A DNA stretch of 36,054 nt, taken from positions 1 to 36,054 of the forward strand of contig JAOAPO010000004.1 in the NCBI GenBank assembly GCA_025462945.1. Direction: 5' to 3'. Made by a program: the position numbers and the translations under genes. Source of the DNA: Bryobacterales bacterium. GTDB taxonomy: Bacteria; Acidobacteriota; Terriglobia; Bryobacterales; Bryobacteraceae. The notes beneath the pieces were generated by a model. It did no database searches and was not told the DNA's origin. It saw only the letters and a program-made list of their open reading frames with translations. Positions 7,730 through 14,975 of the stretch are shown here, in pieces; within the stretch, counting starts at the first letter, position 1, and the number at the start of each line of letters is the position of its first letter.

Positions 7730-10564
7730 TTATTCCTCGCTGGAGGAGTAAGTCAGCGTCGGGAAGACTCCCGCTCGCCTGAGCCCGGCCAATATCTCCG
7801 GCCGGATGTTGATCCCTTCCCACGCTCGAGCTTGCTTGCCGTCGATCCGGCGGCTCCTGCTCTGCTTCAGACCCTTGGCCTGCAGGCGCTCATTGAATGC
7901 CTCCCTTCCGAGCGGATACCGCTCTCGATTCTGCTTCGCCCAGTACTCGTACGCCTGGCCGAGTTCGGAGGCCTTGATGTACAGCTCCTCTTCATCCAGC
8001 AGGCAGTAGTCATCCAGAAACTCTTTCAGCGGGTCGTCATGCTCCCGCCACTCCTCACCGGCCGACGCAACCTCGGGAGGATCTCCCAGCCCGTTGCGCT
8101 TCCAGTCGACGCAGCCACGGACGGCCCACGCCAGAATGCCCGCCATCTCAGCGCGCAGCTTGTTCGGGAGGTCGAGATCCTTATCGGCCTCGCTTACGGT
8201 CACATCGAACGGGATCAGCTTCAGCCGGCGCCAGATCGCGTCATCGACGCCCCTGACGACAGGCCGGTGGTTACAGTCCATGAACAGCTTGTGCGTGGCC
8301 GTGAACTCGATCGGGTTCTCGTACTTTCGGCAGCTCTTAATCGAGCCCATCCCGGCCGTGATGTATTTGATCTTGCCTTCGTTAAGCTTGTGTTCCTTCT
8401 CGACTTCGGAGGTGACCACCAGCCGGACGCCGCGCAGATCGGCGAGGTCGGCCCGAGTGGTGGCATCCTGATTCTTCATGCTCATCACCGTGTCGATCAC
8501 CAGCTGGCCCGAGTAGTCGCGTCCAAGCAGATCGCGGAAGAGCGTGAGCAGAGTGGTCTTACCGTTGTTACCCCGCTCACCGTGCAGGATGAAGACGGCC
8601 TTCTCACTGACATCAGAGGTCAGTGAGTAGCCGAACGCCCGCTGGATGAACCCCACCAGACGAGCAGTTCGCTCAGAAATATCCGCTTCTGGATTCGCGC
8701 CCATCGCCCATTCCAGAAAGCCCACAAACCGCGGGCAGATCGCCTTCGGGTTGTAAGGCACCGGGCAGAGCTTTGTGATCAGGAACTCTCGGTTATGGGG
8801 CAGCAGCTTCCCATCCCGCAGATCGACGACACCGTTCGGGCAATTCAGCAGGTACGGGTGCTGATCGAGCTCCGACACCATGATGGGAATTCCGCTGTCT
8901 GTGGCGGCCGAGCCCAGCGCCGCCGACACAGCAGCATAGGATTCAGAGGCCCGCGCCCACCCGCCGAAAGGCGCTTCGCCCTTGGCCTGCGCATACAACC
9001 GCCGCGCCGTCATCTTCGCCTTTTGGCGCATCACGTTCAGTTCGTCGACGGCCCAACGCGCACCGTCCCAGACAAGCCAGCGCTTCATCTCAACGCAATA
9101 CCGGATGTCGGCCCCGAACAGAGCCACGATCCGTTCGCCGTTGCCGGCATCTGTGAGCGGATAACAGAGCAGGTTCGGTTCGTCGGCCGAGGTCTCGGGC
9201 TCTTCGTCATCTTGGGCATCCGGGCGGGCCGTTTCCTCCATCGCCGCGATCGCGTCCTTCATGGCCTTTTCTAGGTCACGCATCGAGAGCCGTCGCTTGA
9301 AGTGTTCGCGAAGCTTCGCCACCACCACGGCCCGCACCATCGGGCGCAACGTGGAGATCTCCGCCGACAGCTTCATGACTTCCACCAGGTCATCAGCTGT
9401 TATCGCCGCGTCGACGGCCGCCTCCACGTCCGCAGGGGACACCGGAATTTCGTCACGGATGTCACTTTCGCCCGGGATGGGAGCGAACGGCTGGGGAGAT
9501 CCAGACGAGCGTTGGTGGACGGGCCGAGCCACCCACTGCTTTCGGTCGGGTTCGTAGAACTCGCGGAACTTCGCCCAGTTCTTGTCGGCGCAACTGTTGT
9601 GTAGACAAACGAAAGCCAACGCCCCGCCAGGTCGGCGGAAGAGGGCAGCATCCGGATGCTTGTGCTCAGGATTGAACGGGCAGGCCTTCAGCACCCACCG
9701 CTCCGACCCGTCGTGAACGTCCGGGCCCCGGTGGATCGGGACGCCCCGCTCGACAAGCCACTGCTCAAGGTGAAACTCGCGAGGCACAGATGCTGGCCCC
9801 GATAAGCGCTGGGTCGGTTGCGCCGGCTTCTCCGGCTTCAGTTCGGCGGCGAGAAGCTGCAGTAGCGCGATCGGCACGGTCTGGATGACGTCCGGCCGGG
9901 AGAGGATCCGGCTTAGCCGATGAGGCCGAGCCGGAGTCGAGTCGCCTTTCTGTGCTGGCGTCCCATAGAGCTTCGAGATCCGGGATGCGTTGAAGACGGT
10001 CAGGTCGACGTCGATCTCCGGCGTTCCATACCGCTGAGCTGCTGCAGCAAGCACAGCCTTCACGAGCGCGGCTGAGTCGGCATCGTTGGGCAGATCGATG
10101 CGGTACAGCAGGTGAGCGCCGTTGCCGGAGTCGCCTAACACCGGTGCTGGCCAGCCATCGTTCGCCAGCCCTTCAGATGCCTGCCGGGCTACGGCGATCG
10201 CTGTGTCGTGTTCGGCTTCGGTGCTCGAAATACCAGCGGACCGGATCGGGTCGAAGTCCAGCAGCAGCCAGACTCTTCGCAGGATCTCGCGATCGATGGT
10301 GAGCGCCTGAGCCTTGGACTTGATCCTGTTATCCGCCCGGGCCAGCAGATCGGCAGGGACCGGGTTGAGGGTGACATAGACGCCCGGAGCTTTGCCACTG
10401 ACGGCCGCCGCGGCTTTGGCCAGGGCGACCGGGTCCGAGAAGTAGCCGGATATCACCCCGTCGTACTGGGTCTTCGGAACGCGAAGCTCGACGATCCCAT
10501 CGGAACCGTCGAGGAACAGCGTTACGGCACGCTTGATCTCTTCTAAGTCGGGCGGAAGCGGCAC
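7730..10564 (-). CDS. Primase-helicase, P4 alpha/D5 type
   Basis: A 944-residue replication protein. The N-terminal ~240 residues look like an archaeo-eukaryotic-type primase: WLLLDFDP gives the metal-binding D103-x-D105, GNGAHLLYRI (H151) the second motif, and EIDVDLTV the third acidic motif. Residues about 275-340 carry a Cys/His segment (CPFNPEHKH...CLHNSC) that may bind zinc. A D5_N-type region (YCVEMKRWLVWDGARW) leads into a superfamily 3 helicase with Walker A GERGNNGKTT (662-671), Walker B near LRGVRLVVTSEVEK and the KLFMDCNHRP / DDAIWRRLKLIPF motifs. Such proteins recognise an origin, unwind and prime it, as in satellite phage P4. The start is GTG at 10564. GTGAC repeats lie on both sides of the gene. 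Confidence 0.95.
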   Translation of the reverse strand: MPLPPDLEEIKRAVTLFLDGSDGIVELRVPKTQYDGVISGYFSDPVALAKAAAAVSGKAPGVYVTLNPVPADLLARADNRIKSKAQALTIDREILRRVWLLLDFDPIRSAGISSTEAEHDTAIAVARQASEGLANDGWPAPVLGDSGNGAHLLYRIDLPNDADSAALVKAVLAAAAQRYGTPEIDVDLTVFNASRISKLYGTPAQKGDSTPARPHRLSRILSRPDVIQTVPIALLQLLAAELKPEKPAQPTQRLSGPASVPREFHLEQWLVERGVPIHRGPDVHDGSERWVLKACPFNPEHKHPDAALFRRPGGALAFVCLHNSCADKNWAKFREFYEPDRKQWVARPVHQRSSGSPQPFAPIPGESDIRDEIPVSPADVEAAVDAAITADDLVEVMKLSAEISTLRPMVRAVVVAKLREHFKRRLSMRDLEKAMKDAIAAMEETARPDAQDDEEPETSADEPNLLCYPLTDAGNGERIVALFGADIRYCVEMKRWLVWDGARWAVDELNVMRQKAKMTARRLYAQAKGEAPFGGWARASESYAAVSAALGSAATDSGIPIMVSELDQHPYLLNCPNGVVDLRDGKLLPHNREFLITKLCPVPYNPKAICPRFVGFLEWAMGANPEADISERTARLVGFIQRAFGYSLTSDVSEKAVFILHGERGNNGKTTLLTLFRDLLGRDYSGQLVIDTVMSMKNQDATTRADLADLRGVRLVVTSEVEKEHKLNEGKIKYITAGMGSIKSCRKYENPIEFTATHKLFMDCNHRPVVRGVDDAIWRRLKLIPFDVTVSEADKDLDLPNKLRAEMAGILAWAVRGCVDWKRNGLGDPPEVASAGEEWREHDDPLKEFLDDYCLLDEEELYIKASELGQAYEYWAKQNRERYPLGREAFNERLQAKGLKQSRSRRIDGKQARAWEGINIRPEILAGLRRAGVFPTLTYSSSEE

Positions 10565-10628
10565 GGGAGGCTACAGCCCCCCCAGCAGCAGAGACTCAGC
10601 GATTCCAATGCAATTTTTCGCGATTGAC

Positions 10629-10638
10629 GTGACGTGAC
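10629..10638 (+). repeat. Tandem GTGAC units upstream of primase-helicase gene
   Basis: Two back-to-back GTGAC pentamers (CGTGACGTGACAAA) lie 65 bases upstream of the primase-helicase start, just beside an A/T tract (attttttttc). The core is the same as in the 7423-7646 cluster beyond the other end of the gene. This suggests that the same protein binds both places, for example to autoregulate the primase gene. A single further CGTGAC is at 10692-10697. Two pentamers alone would be weak evidence; the link to the large cluster is what makes them notable. Confidence 0.5.
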
Positions 10639-10699
10639 AAATTTTTTTTCGCACCCGCGACCCCTTAAGCGTGGACCGAGAGACGCTGGCCCGTGACGA

Positions 10700-10737
10700 G
10701 GGGAGCGGCGGCTGGACTTCAGACCTGACCGCTCCCC
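10700..10737 (-). terminator. Hairpin between ParB-like and primase-helicase genes
   Basis: GGGGAGCGG and CCGCTCCCC pair as a perfect 9-bp stem around a 20-base loop, about 70 bases past the ParB-like stop. There is no T-run after the stem in the leftward direction, so as an intrinsic terminator it is incomplete. It may instead slow RNA decay or partly attenuate transcription into the primase gene. A second tiny hairpin (CCGC TTTC GCGG) lies at 10768-10779. Confidence 0.3.
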
Positions 10738-10809
10738 GTTTGTGATTGAATTGCCCCATGTGGATTGCCGCTTTCGCGGATTGTTGTCTCTCTTTTGATT
10801 TGCCGTCGA

Positions 10810-12531
10810 CTACTTCTTCTTTTGGGGCGCGGGCTTCTTCTTCGGCGTTGCCTTCTTGCCGGTGGCCGTCTTCGCCGGCGTTTTTGGATTAGCTGGCTTG
10901 GCGAGCGCGCCGGCCTTCTTCACGGGTACGGGCTTCTTGGGCGAGTCAGGCTTCACCTCGCGTCGGGTTCCACCCTCCGCTTCCTTCAGCGCTTCCTCTG
11001 CTTTTCGCCGGATCTTGACTGCGTCGACCTTGTAGCGCTTCGCCAGCGCCAGCAGTTTTGTTGGGGAAGCCTCGCGCTTGATCGACCAGGGAGTGAGCTC
11101 TTCAGCAACTGGCAGCTCGACAGCAAGCCTGTAGAGTTCAATCTCCGACATCTTCGGCAGGGCCAGCTCCAGCGCTTCGGCCGCCAGATGATCGCCGACT
11201 CCAGACAGCTCGATGCCACGGAAGCTACAGAGAGCAGGAGCGCTTTCAAAAGAGGTCTCGCGCAGGACATCCTGCAGCAGTTCGCGGACGTCCTCCCGCA
11301 AGAGACAGCTCACTTGAAGCCGGATCTCTTCGAGGATCTTGATACGCACCGCTCGCTCGCGATCAATTGCGGCTTGCTGCTCGCTCGCTGCCCTTTCGCG
11401 CTCTGCTGCGTCTTCCTTGGCTGATCCGCTGGCCGCAGGGGCACTACGCAACTTGACATAGACGACAGATCCAGCGTTGTATCCGTCCACAACGACGGCT
11501 TTGATTGCGCTATTCGTCGCCTCGCTGGCCTGCTGAAAGCCGTCCTGGTTGATCACTCCCTTCTTTACCTTGCCGTAACTCATCGAAACTTCGATGACCT
11601 TCTCACCCGTGTCCTCAATAGCCTTTTTGATTCGAATGAGGTGGTTACCGAGCTTCGTGTTGAAGCAACCCGGATCGGTGCATTCGTCGTCGCTATGAGC
11701 TGTCTCCAACCTCAGCTCCGGAGAATTGCAAGTCCGCTTCGGGCAGGCGGCACAAGTACCGGCAGCGGCCAAGAGAGTCTCGTCAGACAGGTCGAACTTG
11801 GCCTGACCCATGCTCAGATGAACATCACGTTGGATGAAATTCACCAGATCGCGAACGCTCGGCCGCTGATGTGGGCTCCAGCTCGGAGCCTCGCAGGCCT
11901 TCAGCGCATTCTTCTGGTCAGCCGGCTGCAGGCGCGCAATCAAGATCGCATGTCCAGCCGTAATCTCCCCATCGAGGAAAGCTTTTCGGGCAGGCTCGAT
12001 CAGAGCCGAGTACTTGAGGCGCTGGTAAACGTATTCCTTGCTCTGCCCGATCCGTGCAGCGATGTCGTTGACACCATGCCCGGTCTTCTCCATCCAGGCA
12101 ACCCAGCCGGCTGCTTCGTGCAGCGGGTGAACGTCCTCACGCCCGCAGTTGTCGAAGTTCAAGACGTCGAGGAACTCAACATCCGACATCGGCCGGACGA
12201 TACACGGCACGAACTCAATGCCGGCATCACGGGCAGCTCGCGAGCGACGGTGGCCAGCTGCGATCTCGAAGATCGAGTTCTCGATCGACCCGCCGCCAAC
12301 AGGCCGAGCCACAATCGGGAGCCAGGCCCGGAAGCCGCTCTGACGCATGCTCTCCGTCAGCTCGGCCATAGCCGCCTCCGGATAGTACTGCCGCGGATTC
12401 CAGGGGGACTCGCGAAGGTCGGCGATCGCGACCATGCGGATCTCGCCCCCGTCGACGGGCTGGATTGACGCTCCGCTTTGGAGCATTCCGGGCTGAATAC
12501 CGTCAGCCGATTCGGTTTGGATGTCGCTCAT
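10810..12531 (-). CDS. ParB-family DNA-binding protein with Cys cluster and basic tail
   Basis: A 573-residue protein (start MSDIQTESADGIQPG). The open frame runs 28 codons further, but the ATG at 12531 has AAGGA eight to ten bases upstream. Domains in order: a ParB N-terminal nuclease/CTPase-like domain with NPRQYYPEAAMAELTESMRQ and the arginine patch GHRRSRAARDAG; a helix-turn-helix (VNDIAARIGQSKEYVYQRLK); a cysteine cluster (CAACPKRTC ... CTDPGCF) likely binding zinc, as in PRTRC/plasmid-type ParB homologues; a charged helical region; and a C-terminal tail of Lys, Pro and Ala ending PKKKPAPQKKK. ParB proteins spread on DNA from a centromere-like site and aid partition or act as regulators. 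No ParA gene is visible nearby, so a role in gene control or phage DNA maintenance is as likely as partition. Confidence 0.9.
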   Translation of the reverse strand: MSDIQTESADGIQPGMLQSGASIQPVDGGEIRMVAIADLRESPWNPRQYYPEAAMAELTESMRQSGFRAWLPIVARPVGGGSIENSIFEIAAGHRRSRAARDAGIEFVPCIVRPMSDVEFLDVLNFDNCGREDVHPLHEAAGWVAWMEKTGHGVNDIAARIGQSKEYVYQRLKYSALIEPARKAFLDGEITAGHAILIARLQPADQKNALKACEAPSWSPHQRPSVRDLVNFIQRDVHLSMGQAKFDLSDETLLAAAGTCAACPKRTCNSPELRLETAHSDDECTDPGCFNTKLGNHLIRIKKAIEDTGEKVIEVSMSYGKVKKGVINQDGFQQASEATNSAIKAVVVDGYNAGSVVYVKLRSAPAASGSAKEDAAERERAASEQQAAIDRERAVRIKILEEIRLQVSCLLREDVRELLQDVLRETSFESAPALCSFRGIELSGVGDHLAAEALELALPKMSEIELYRLAVELPVAEELTPWSIKREASPTKLLALAKRYKVDAVKIRRKAEEALKEAEGGTRREVKPDSPKKPVPVKKAGALAKPANPKTPAKTATGKKATPKKKPAPQKKK

Positions 12532-12648
12532 AATGTTGTTCCTTTGTGAAGAGTTGACCGGGGAAAAAACGCGGCCCACCAGGTTCAGACTGATGAGCCG
12601 CAAGTGAAACAGCAAGCCCTGCGACAGGCTACTTTCAAAATCGTGAGA

Positions 12649-12894
12649 TTAGGGGACGTCGCCCGCGGCCGCCGCCCGACCATCACGCTGCGCCGGACGG
12701 TCCGGGACAACGGGCCCAAGGTCTGGCAGCACAACGTAAACCGGGCGACCAGTGCGGCAGTTGGTTCCCAGCCAGACACCCGGCGAGGCAATGCTGGTGA
12801 TCTTGACCGGGCAGCGGCGGCCGGCGACCCGGACCTCATACGCCACGCCGAGGCGAACGTCTTTAGCTTTCAGCCGACAGGACGAACGGCTCAC
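12649..12894 (-). CDS. Small phage protein of unknown function
   Basis: An 81-residue protein starting with GTG at 12894; the GTG overlaps the upstream stop (GTGA at 12891-12894). After SRSSCRLKAKDVRLGVAYEV there is a compact beta-strand pattern (VRVAGRRCPVKITSIASPGV) with WLGTNCRTGRPVYVV, the look of a small SH3-like or beta-barrel fold; the last 20 residues are alanine/proline-rich. Proteins of the type K-A-x-D-V-x-x-G-x-x-Y-x-V recur in phage early operons, but I know of no function. The stop-start overlap and the clear fold pattern make the gene believable. It is the last small gene before the ParB-like gene. Confidence 0.6.
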   Translation of the reverse strand: MSRSSCRLKAKDVRLGVAYEVRVAGRRCPVKITSIASPGVWLGTNCRTGRPVYVVLPDLGPVVPDRPAQRDGRAAAAGDVP

Positions 12895-13238
12895 AGGTTC
12901 ACCGCCGGGTTTCCCTCGAGCAGCTGGCCGCGACGCCGGCGGCCGTGGCAGTTACCACGCGCAACGTCGACGCGAATACCAAAGACCTCCGCCGTCCAGT
13001 CCTGCGAGATGTAGGAGTCCCGGTTTTCCAGGTACTTCATAGCCCCATAGAGAACCAGAACGCCGGCGGCCGTCGGCGCAACCTCGCAGAGACGCAATAA
13101 GAGGAATCGAGCTTTCGCATCGGCGTAAGTGAAGTTGAAGTAGAGTTGCGCTTGGTCTGGCGGCAGGGTCCACAGTTCAGGACCATCGGGAATGCGCCTG
13201 AAGAACGTGCGGACGCGCGGATCGAGGGGGAACGTCAT
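12891..13238 (-). CDS. Hypothetical phage protein
   Basis: A 115-residue protein. The frame is open upstream to 13319, but the ATG at 13238 overlaps the preceding stop (ATGA, 13235-13238) and gives the sensible start MTFPLDPRVRTFFRRIPDGP. The middle contains DQAQLYFNFTYADAKARFLL followed by a hydrophobic helix (AAGVLVLYGAMKYL), then SQDWTAEVFGIRVD and a basic C-terminus with GRRRRGQ. I do not recognise the family. It may be a small cytoplasmic early protein; the hydrophobic helix is too short and mixed to be a sure membrane segment. Its neighbours on both sides are coupled by 4-base overlaps. Confidence 0.6.
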   Translation of the reverse strand: MTFPLDPRVRTFFRRIPDGPELWTLPPDQAQLYFNFTYADAKARFLLLRLCEVAPTAAGVLVLYGAMKYLENRDSYISQDWTAEVFGIRVDVARGNCHGRRRRGQLLEGNPAVNL

Positions 13239-13765
13239 TCGGCACCACCAGAAACGGGCGCTTCGGGCTGGGCCTGCGCTAGAAAGGCCACAATGGTCGC
13301 AGCCTCTTCGCGAGCGCAATCGAACGTAGTGACAGTGCCGTTACCGGCGACGCGCTCGATCACGAGGATGTTGTCTTTGCCGTGCTGCTGCTCCGGGTAC
13401 GTCTCCCAGTGGCAGTACACGCCTTCGCGGCGGGTGAGGTCCTTCATGCGACACCGCCGATAGAGGTGAGCCTGTCGCGGCTCAGTGGATAGGATCGAAG
13501 GCCCGACCATGTACGCATCGGTGCCAATCGCGGGAACGTCCGGCCACGTACAGCCGCCTTCATCTACGAACACCTGCCAGACCGCCGAGCGCTGAACCAA
13601 CAGATACTCGTGAGATGGTTGCTTGTCGACCTCTTGGCCTGGCCGATACGTCGCCCAAACGAGGCGCTGGATTTTCGGCTCAACCATCCGCCAGTGCTTC
13701 GCGCACATCAGAAGTTTGGGCGGAACGGAACGGCTGCAGCCGTGCGAATGGCAATGATGACTCAC
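13235..13765 (-). CDS. Cys/His-rich early phage protein (possible zinc binder)
   Basis: A 176-residue protein starting with GTG at 13765, overlapping the upstream stop (GTGA). The N-terminus SHHCHSHGCSRSVPPKLLMC followed by AKHWRMVEPKIQRLVWATYR has the C-x(4)-C...C-x2-H spacing of a small zinc knuckle found in many phage-encoded proteins, ahead of the YRPGQE segment that usually follows it. The C-terminal part (about 50-176) is different: SAVWQVFVDEGGCTWPDVPA, ILSTEPRQAHLYRR and a late segment with TTFDCAREEAATIVAFLAQ. It resembles two pieces joined, the knuckle plus an unrelated extension, as the knuckle proteins are usually only 60-90 residues. Function unknown; nucleic-acid binding is a guess from the cysteine pattern. 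Confidence 0.68.
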   Translation of the reverse strand: MSHHCHSHGCSRSVPPKLLMCAKHWRMVEPKIQRLVWATYRPGQEVDKQPSHEYLLVQRSAVWQVFVDEGGCTWPDVPAIGTDAYMVGPSILSTEPRQAHLYRRCRMKDLTRREGVYCHWETYPEQQHGKDNILVIERVAGNGTVTTFDCAREEAATIVAFLAQAQPEAPVSGGAE

Positions 13766-14319
13766 GAGACACCGCCGGTTTCGGCCTGAGCGGGAGCCGC
13801 TAGAATAGTCGCCAGTCGAGACTTCGCGGCCTCATAGCCCCACGCATGGCAGTACTGGTTGTCTTTGTACCCGCTGCCGACAGTGAAGGCGGCTTTAGGA
13901 AACAACTGCTCACCGCTCTGCTTCACAACCGTTCCAGACCAGTCGATATTGATAACGCTCTTGCGCCAGCCGATCTCGATCCAGCCGCGCCGGGTCAGGA
14001 CACGGAACCACGGCAACTGAGTGCAGCACCAGCGCGGGCAGTACCCGTTCGGGATCTCTTCAACTTCGAAGTACTCAGGGAAGAGATCGAGGACGTTCTG
14101 CCGCTGCTCTGTTCGGTGGGCTTGAGCGGCTGGGTCTAGCCGCATATCCTCCGAGCGAATGGCATGCTCAATGAGGTCAAGCGCCCGGATGAGAGCCAAA
14201 TGCTCTTCATGACCAAGCTCGCGGGTGACCGTCGCTGAAATCGAAATCCCGAAAGCGCCGTGATCGCCGAACGACTCTTTCCAAGTCAGTTCTTTGTAGT
14301 TCTGCAGGCGGTCGCTCAT
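13762..14319 (-). CDS. Hypothetical phage protein
   Basis: A 185-residue protein. The ATG at 14319 (MSDRLQNYKELTWKESFGDH) overlaps the stop of the upstream membrane peptide (ATGA at 14316-14319), so it is preferred over the open frame reaching 14373. The N-terminal half reads as a two-strand-helix segment (GAFGISISATVTRELGHEEH, then LIRALDLIEHAIRSEDM); the C-terminal half is rich in tryptophan and cysteine (YCPRWCCTQLPWFRVLTRRGW) and has a WIEIGWRKSVINIDWSGT strand pair. The charged amphipathic helix is common in phage recombination or single-strand-binding accessory proteins, but no specific motif allows a function to be named. It ends with a GTGA overlap into the Cys/His-rich gene. Confidence 0.6.
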   Translation of the reverse strand: MSDRLQNYKELTWKESFGDHGAFGISISATVTRELGHEEHLALIRALDLIEHAIRSEDMRLDPAAQAHRTEQRQNVLDLFPEYFEVEEIPNGYCPRWCCTQLPWFRVLTRRGWIEIGWRKSVINIDWSGTVVKQSGEQLFPKAAFTVGSGYKDNQYCHAWGYEAAKSRLATILAAPAQAETGGVS

Positions 14320-14555
14320 CTGGCACCGCCGCGATACCATCTCGACCACCCCAAGCACAAGCGCATCCACCACTTAGACCTGTTTGCCTGGTCCCGGAGG
14401 TAGGCGAGAATGGCGCCGTGAATGCCGATCAGCTTCACCACCCTGTCGAGCACCAGCATGTAAAGGCTGAAGAACCAATACAGAAGCGTCAGCGCCACGC
14501 CAAACAAAGCCGCAGCTTCCAGCAGCAGGCGCGATTGCTCAACAGCTTCGCTCAC
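14316..14555 (-). CDS. Small membrane protein, first gene of the prophage early operon
   Basis: A 79-residue protein starting with GTG at 14555. After a short acidic N-terminus (SEAVEQSRLLLEA) comes one clear transmembrane stretch (about residues 14-38, AALFGVALTLLYWFFSLYML), then an amphipathic segment and a basic, tryptophan-rich tail (SKWWMRLCLGWSRWYRGGAR), so the C-terminus probably stays in the cytoplasm. Small single-span proteins at the start of phage early operons often alter the host envelope or exclude other phages, but nothing here fixes a role. It is joined by ATGA to the next gene and is the last phage gene before the host J-domain gene. The ribosome site is weak. Confidence 0.55.
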   Translation of the reverse strand: MSEAVEQSRLLLEAAALFGVALTLLYWFFSLYMLVLDRVVKLIGIHGAILAYLRDQANRSKWWMRLCLGWSRWYRGGAR

Positions 14556-14789
14556 AGCGCACCGCCCAAAAGCTCAGATGTGGAAGGGGTAAAACAGGAG
14601 GGAACTGCAGCCAAAAACGCTGCCCATAACTGCCCAATTGATGTCGCGCGGGCCAGCAAATGACCCAGACTCACAACGAAGAATGAATGACTTACGGGTG
14701 GAAGGTGGGTATCAAAGGCGCATCCGCTACCTTGACACAGTAGCGCCCTGGCTTCGGAGGAAAAAGCCGTCGTCGGCTGGCCAATCCCC

Positions 14790-14805
14790 TTGTACACACG
14801 TACAA
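14790..14805. promoter_or_regulatory. Palindrome TTGTAC-ACAC-GTACAA, operator candidate
   Basis: A perfect 6-bp inverted repeat with a 4-base spacer, followed five bases later by another GTGTACA (14810-14816), giving one full site and one half site. It lies about 240 bases upstream of the first leftward early gene. A dimeric repressor binding such sites would be expected for the control of a lysogenic early operon. No repressor gene is in the window to pair with it. Confidence 0.5.
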
Positions 14806-14850
14806 ATCCGTGTACATTGGTGAACCTAGTGATGCTGGAGCCACGAAAAA

Positions 14851-14865
14851 TCTGTAACTTACAGA
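14851..14865. promoter_or_regulatory. Perfect 7-1-7 palindrome TCTGTAA-C-TTACAGA
   Basis: A perfect 15-base palindrome with a single central base, about 110 bases before the J-domain gene and 295 before the leftward early operon. The sequence differs from the TTGTAC palindrome 45 bases away, so two different dimeric regulators may act in this gap. Alternatively it is a recombination or attachment core. Too short to be a terminator, and no T-run follows on either strand. Confidence 0.45.
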
Positions 14866-14975
14866 CGCTACAAAAGTGCCTTACGTTCGACACCCACTGG
14901 CTTCCGCCATTTCAACCTTGCTATCGTAATGACACCATTCTGTTATAGGGACGAAGGATTCCCTGATCCTGCGAT

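Larger units (their letters stand above)
14556..14975. other. 420-bp prophage-host junction region
   Basis: No convincing gene. It separates the leftward prophage operon from the rightward host J-domain gene and must contain both promoters and, if the phage is integrated here, one attachment site. Two palindromes (annotated separately) lie in the middle. Upstream of the J-domain gene a TTGCTA (14918-14923) and a TTATAG (14943-14948) could be promoter boxes, but the 19-base spacing is long. No tRNA gene or part of one, the usual integration target, is present, and no att-like duplication can be tested since the other prophage end is outside the window. Confidence 0.6.

Noticed and set aside
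10571-10759. 62-residue minus-strand frame between ParB-like and primase genes
   Set aside because: Basic, low-complexity composition, crosses the GTGAC repeats and the hairpin, and has no ribosome site. Probably chance in GC-rich DNA.
14552-14893. 113-residue minus-strand frame whose stop overlaps the GTG of the membrane peptide
   Set aside because: The GTGA overlap is tempting, but the protein has no domain character, crosses both palindromes and lacks a ribosome site at any candidate start. A short version of about 40 residues from an internal GTG/TTG remains possible but unsupported.
1-14975. CRISPR array
   Set aside because: No regularly spaced repeats of 24-40 bases with unique spacers. 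The GTGAC cluster has short units and irregular spacing in both orientations.
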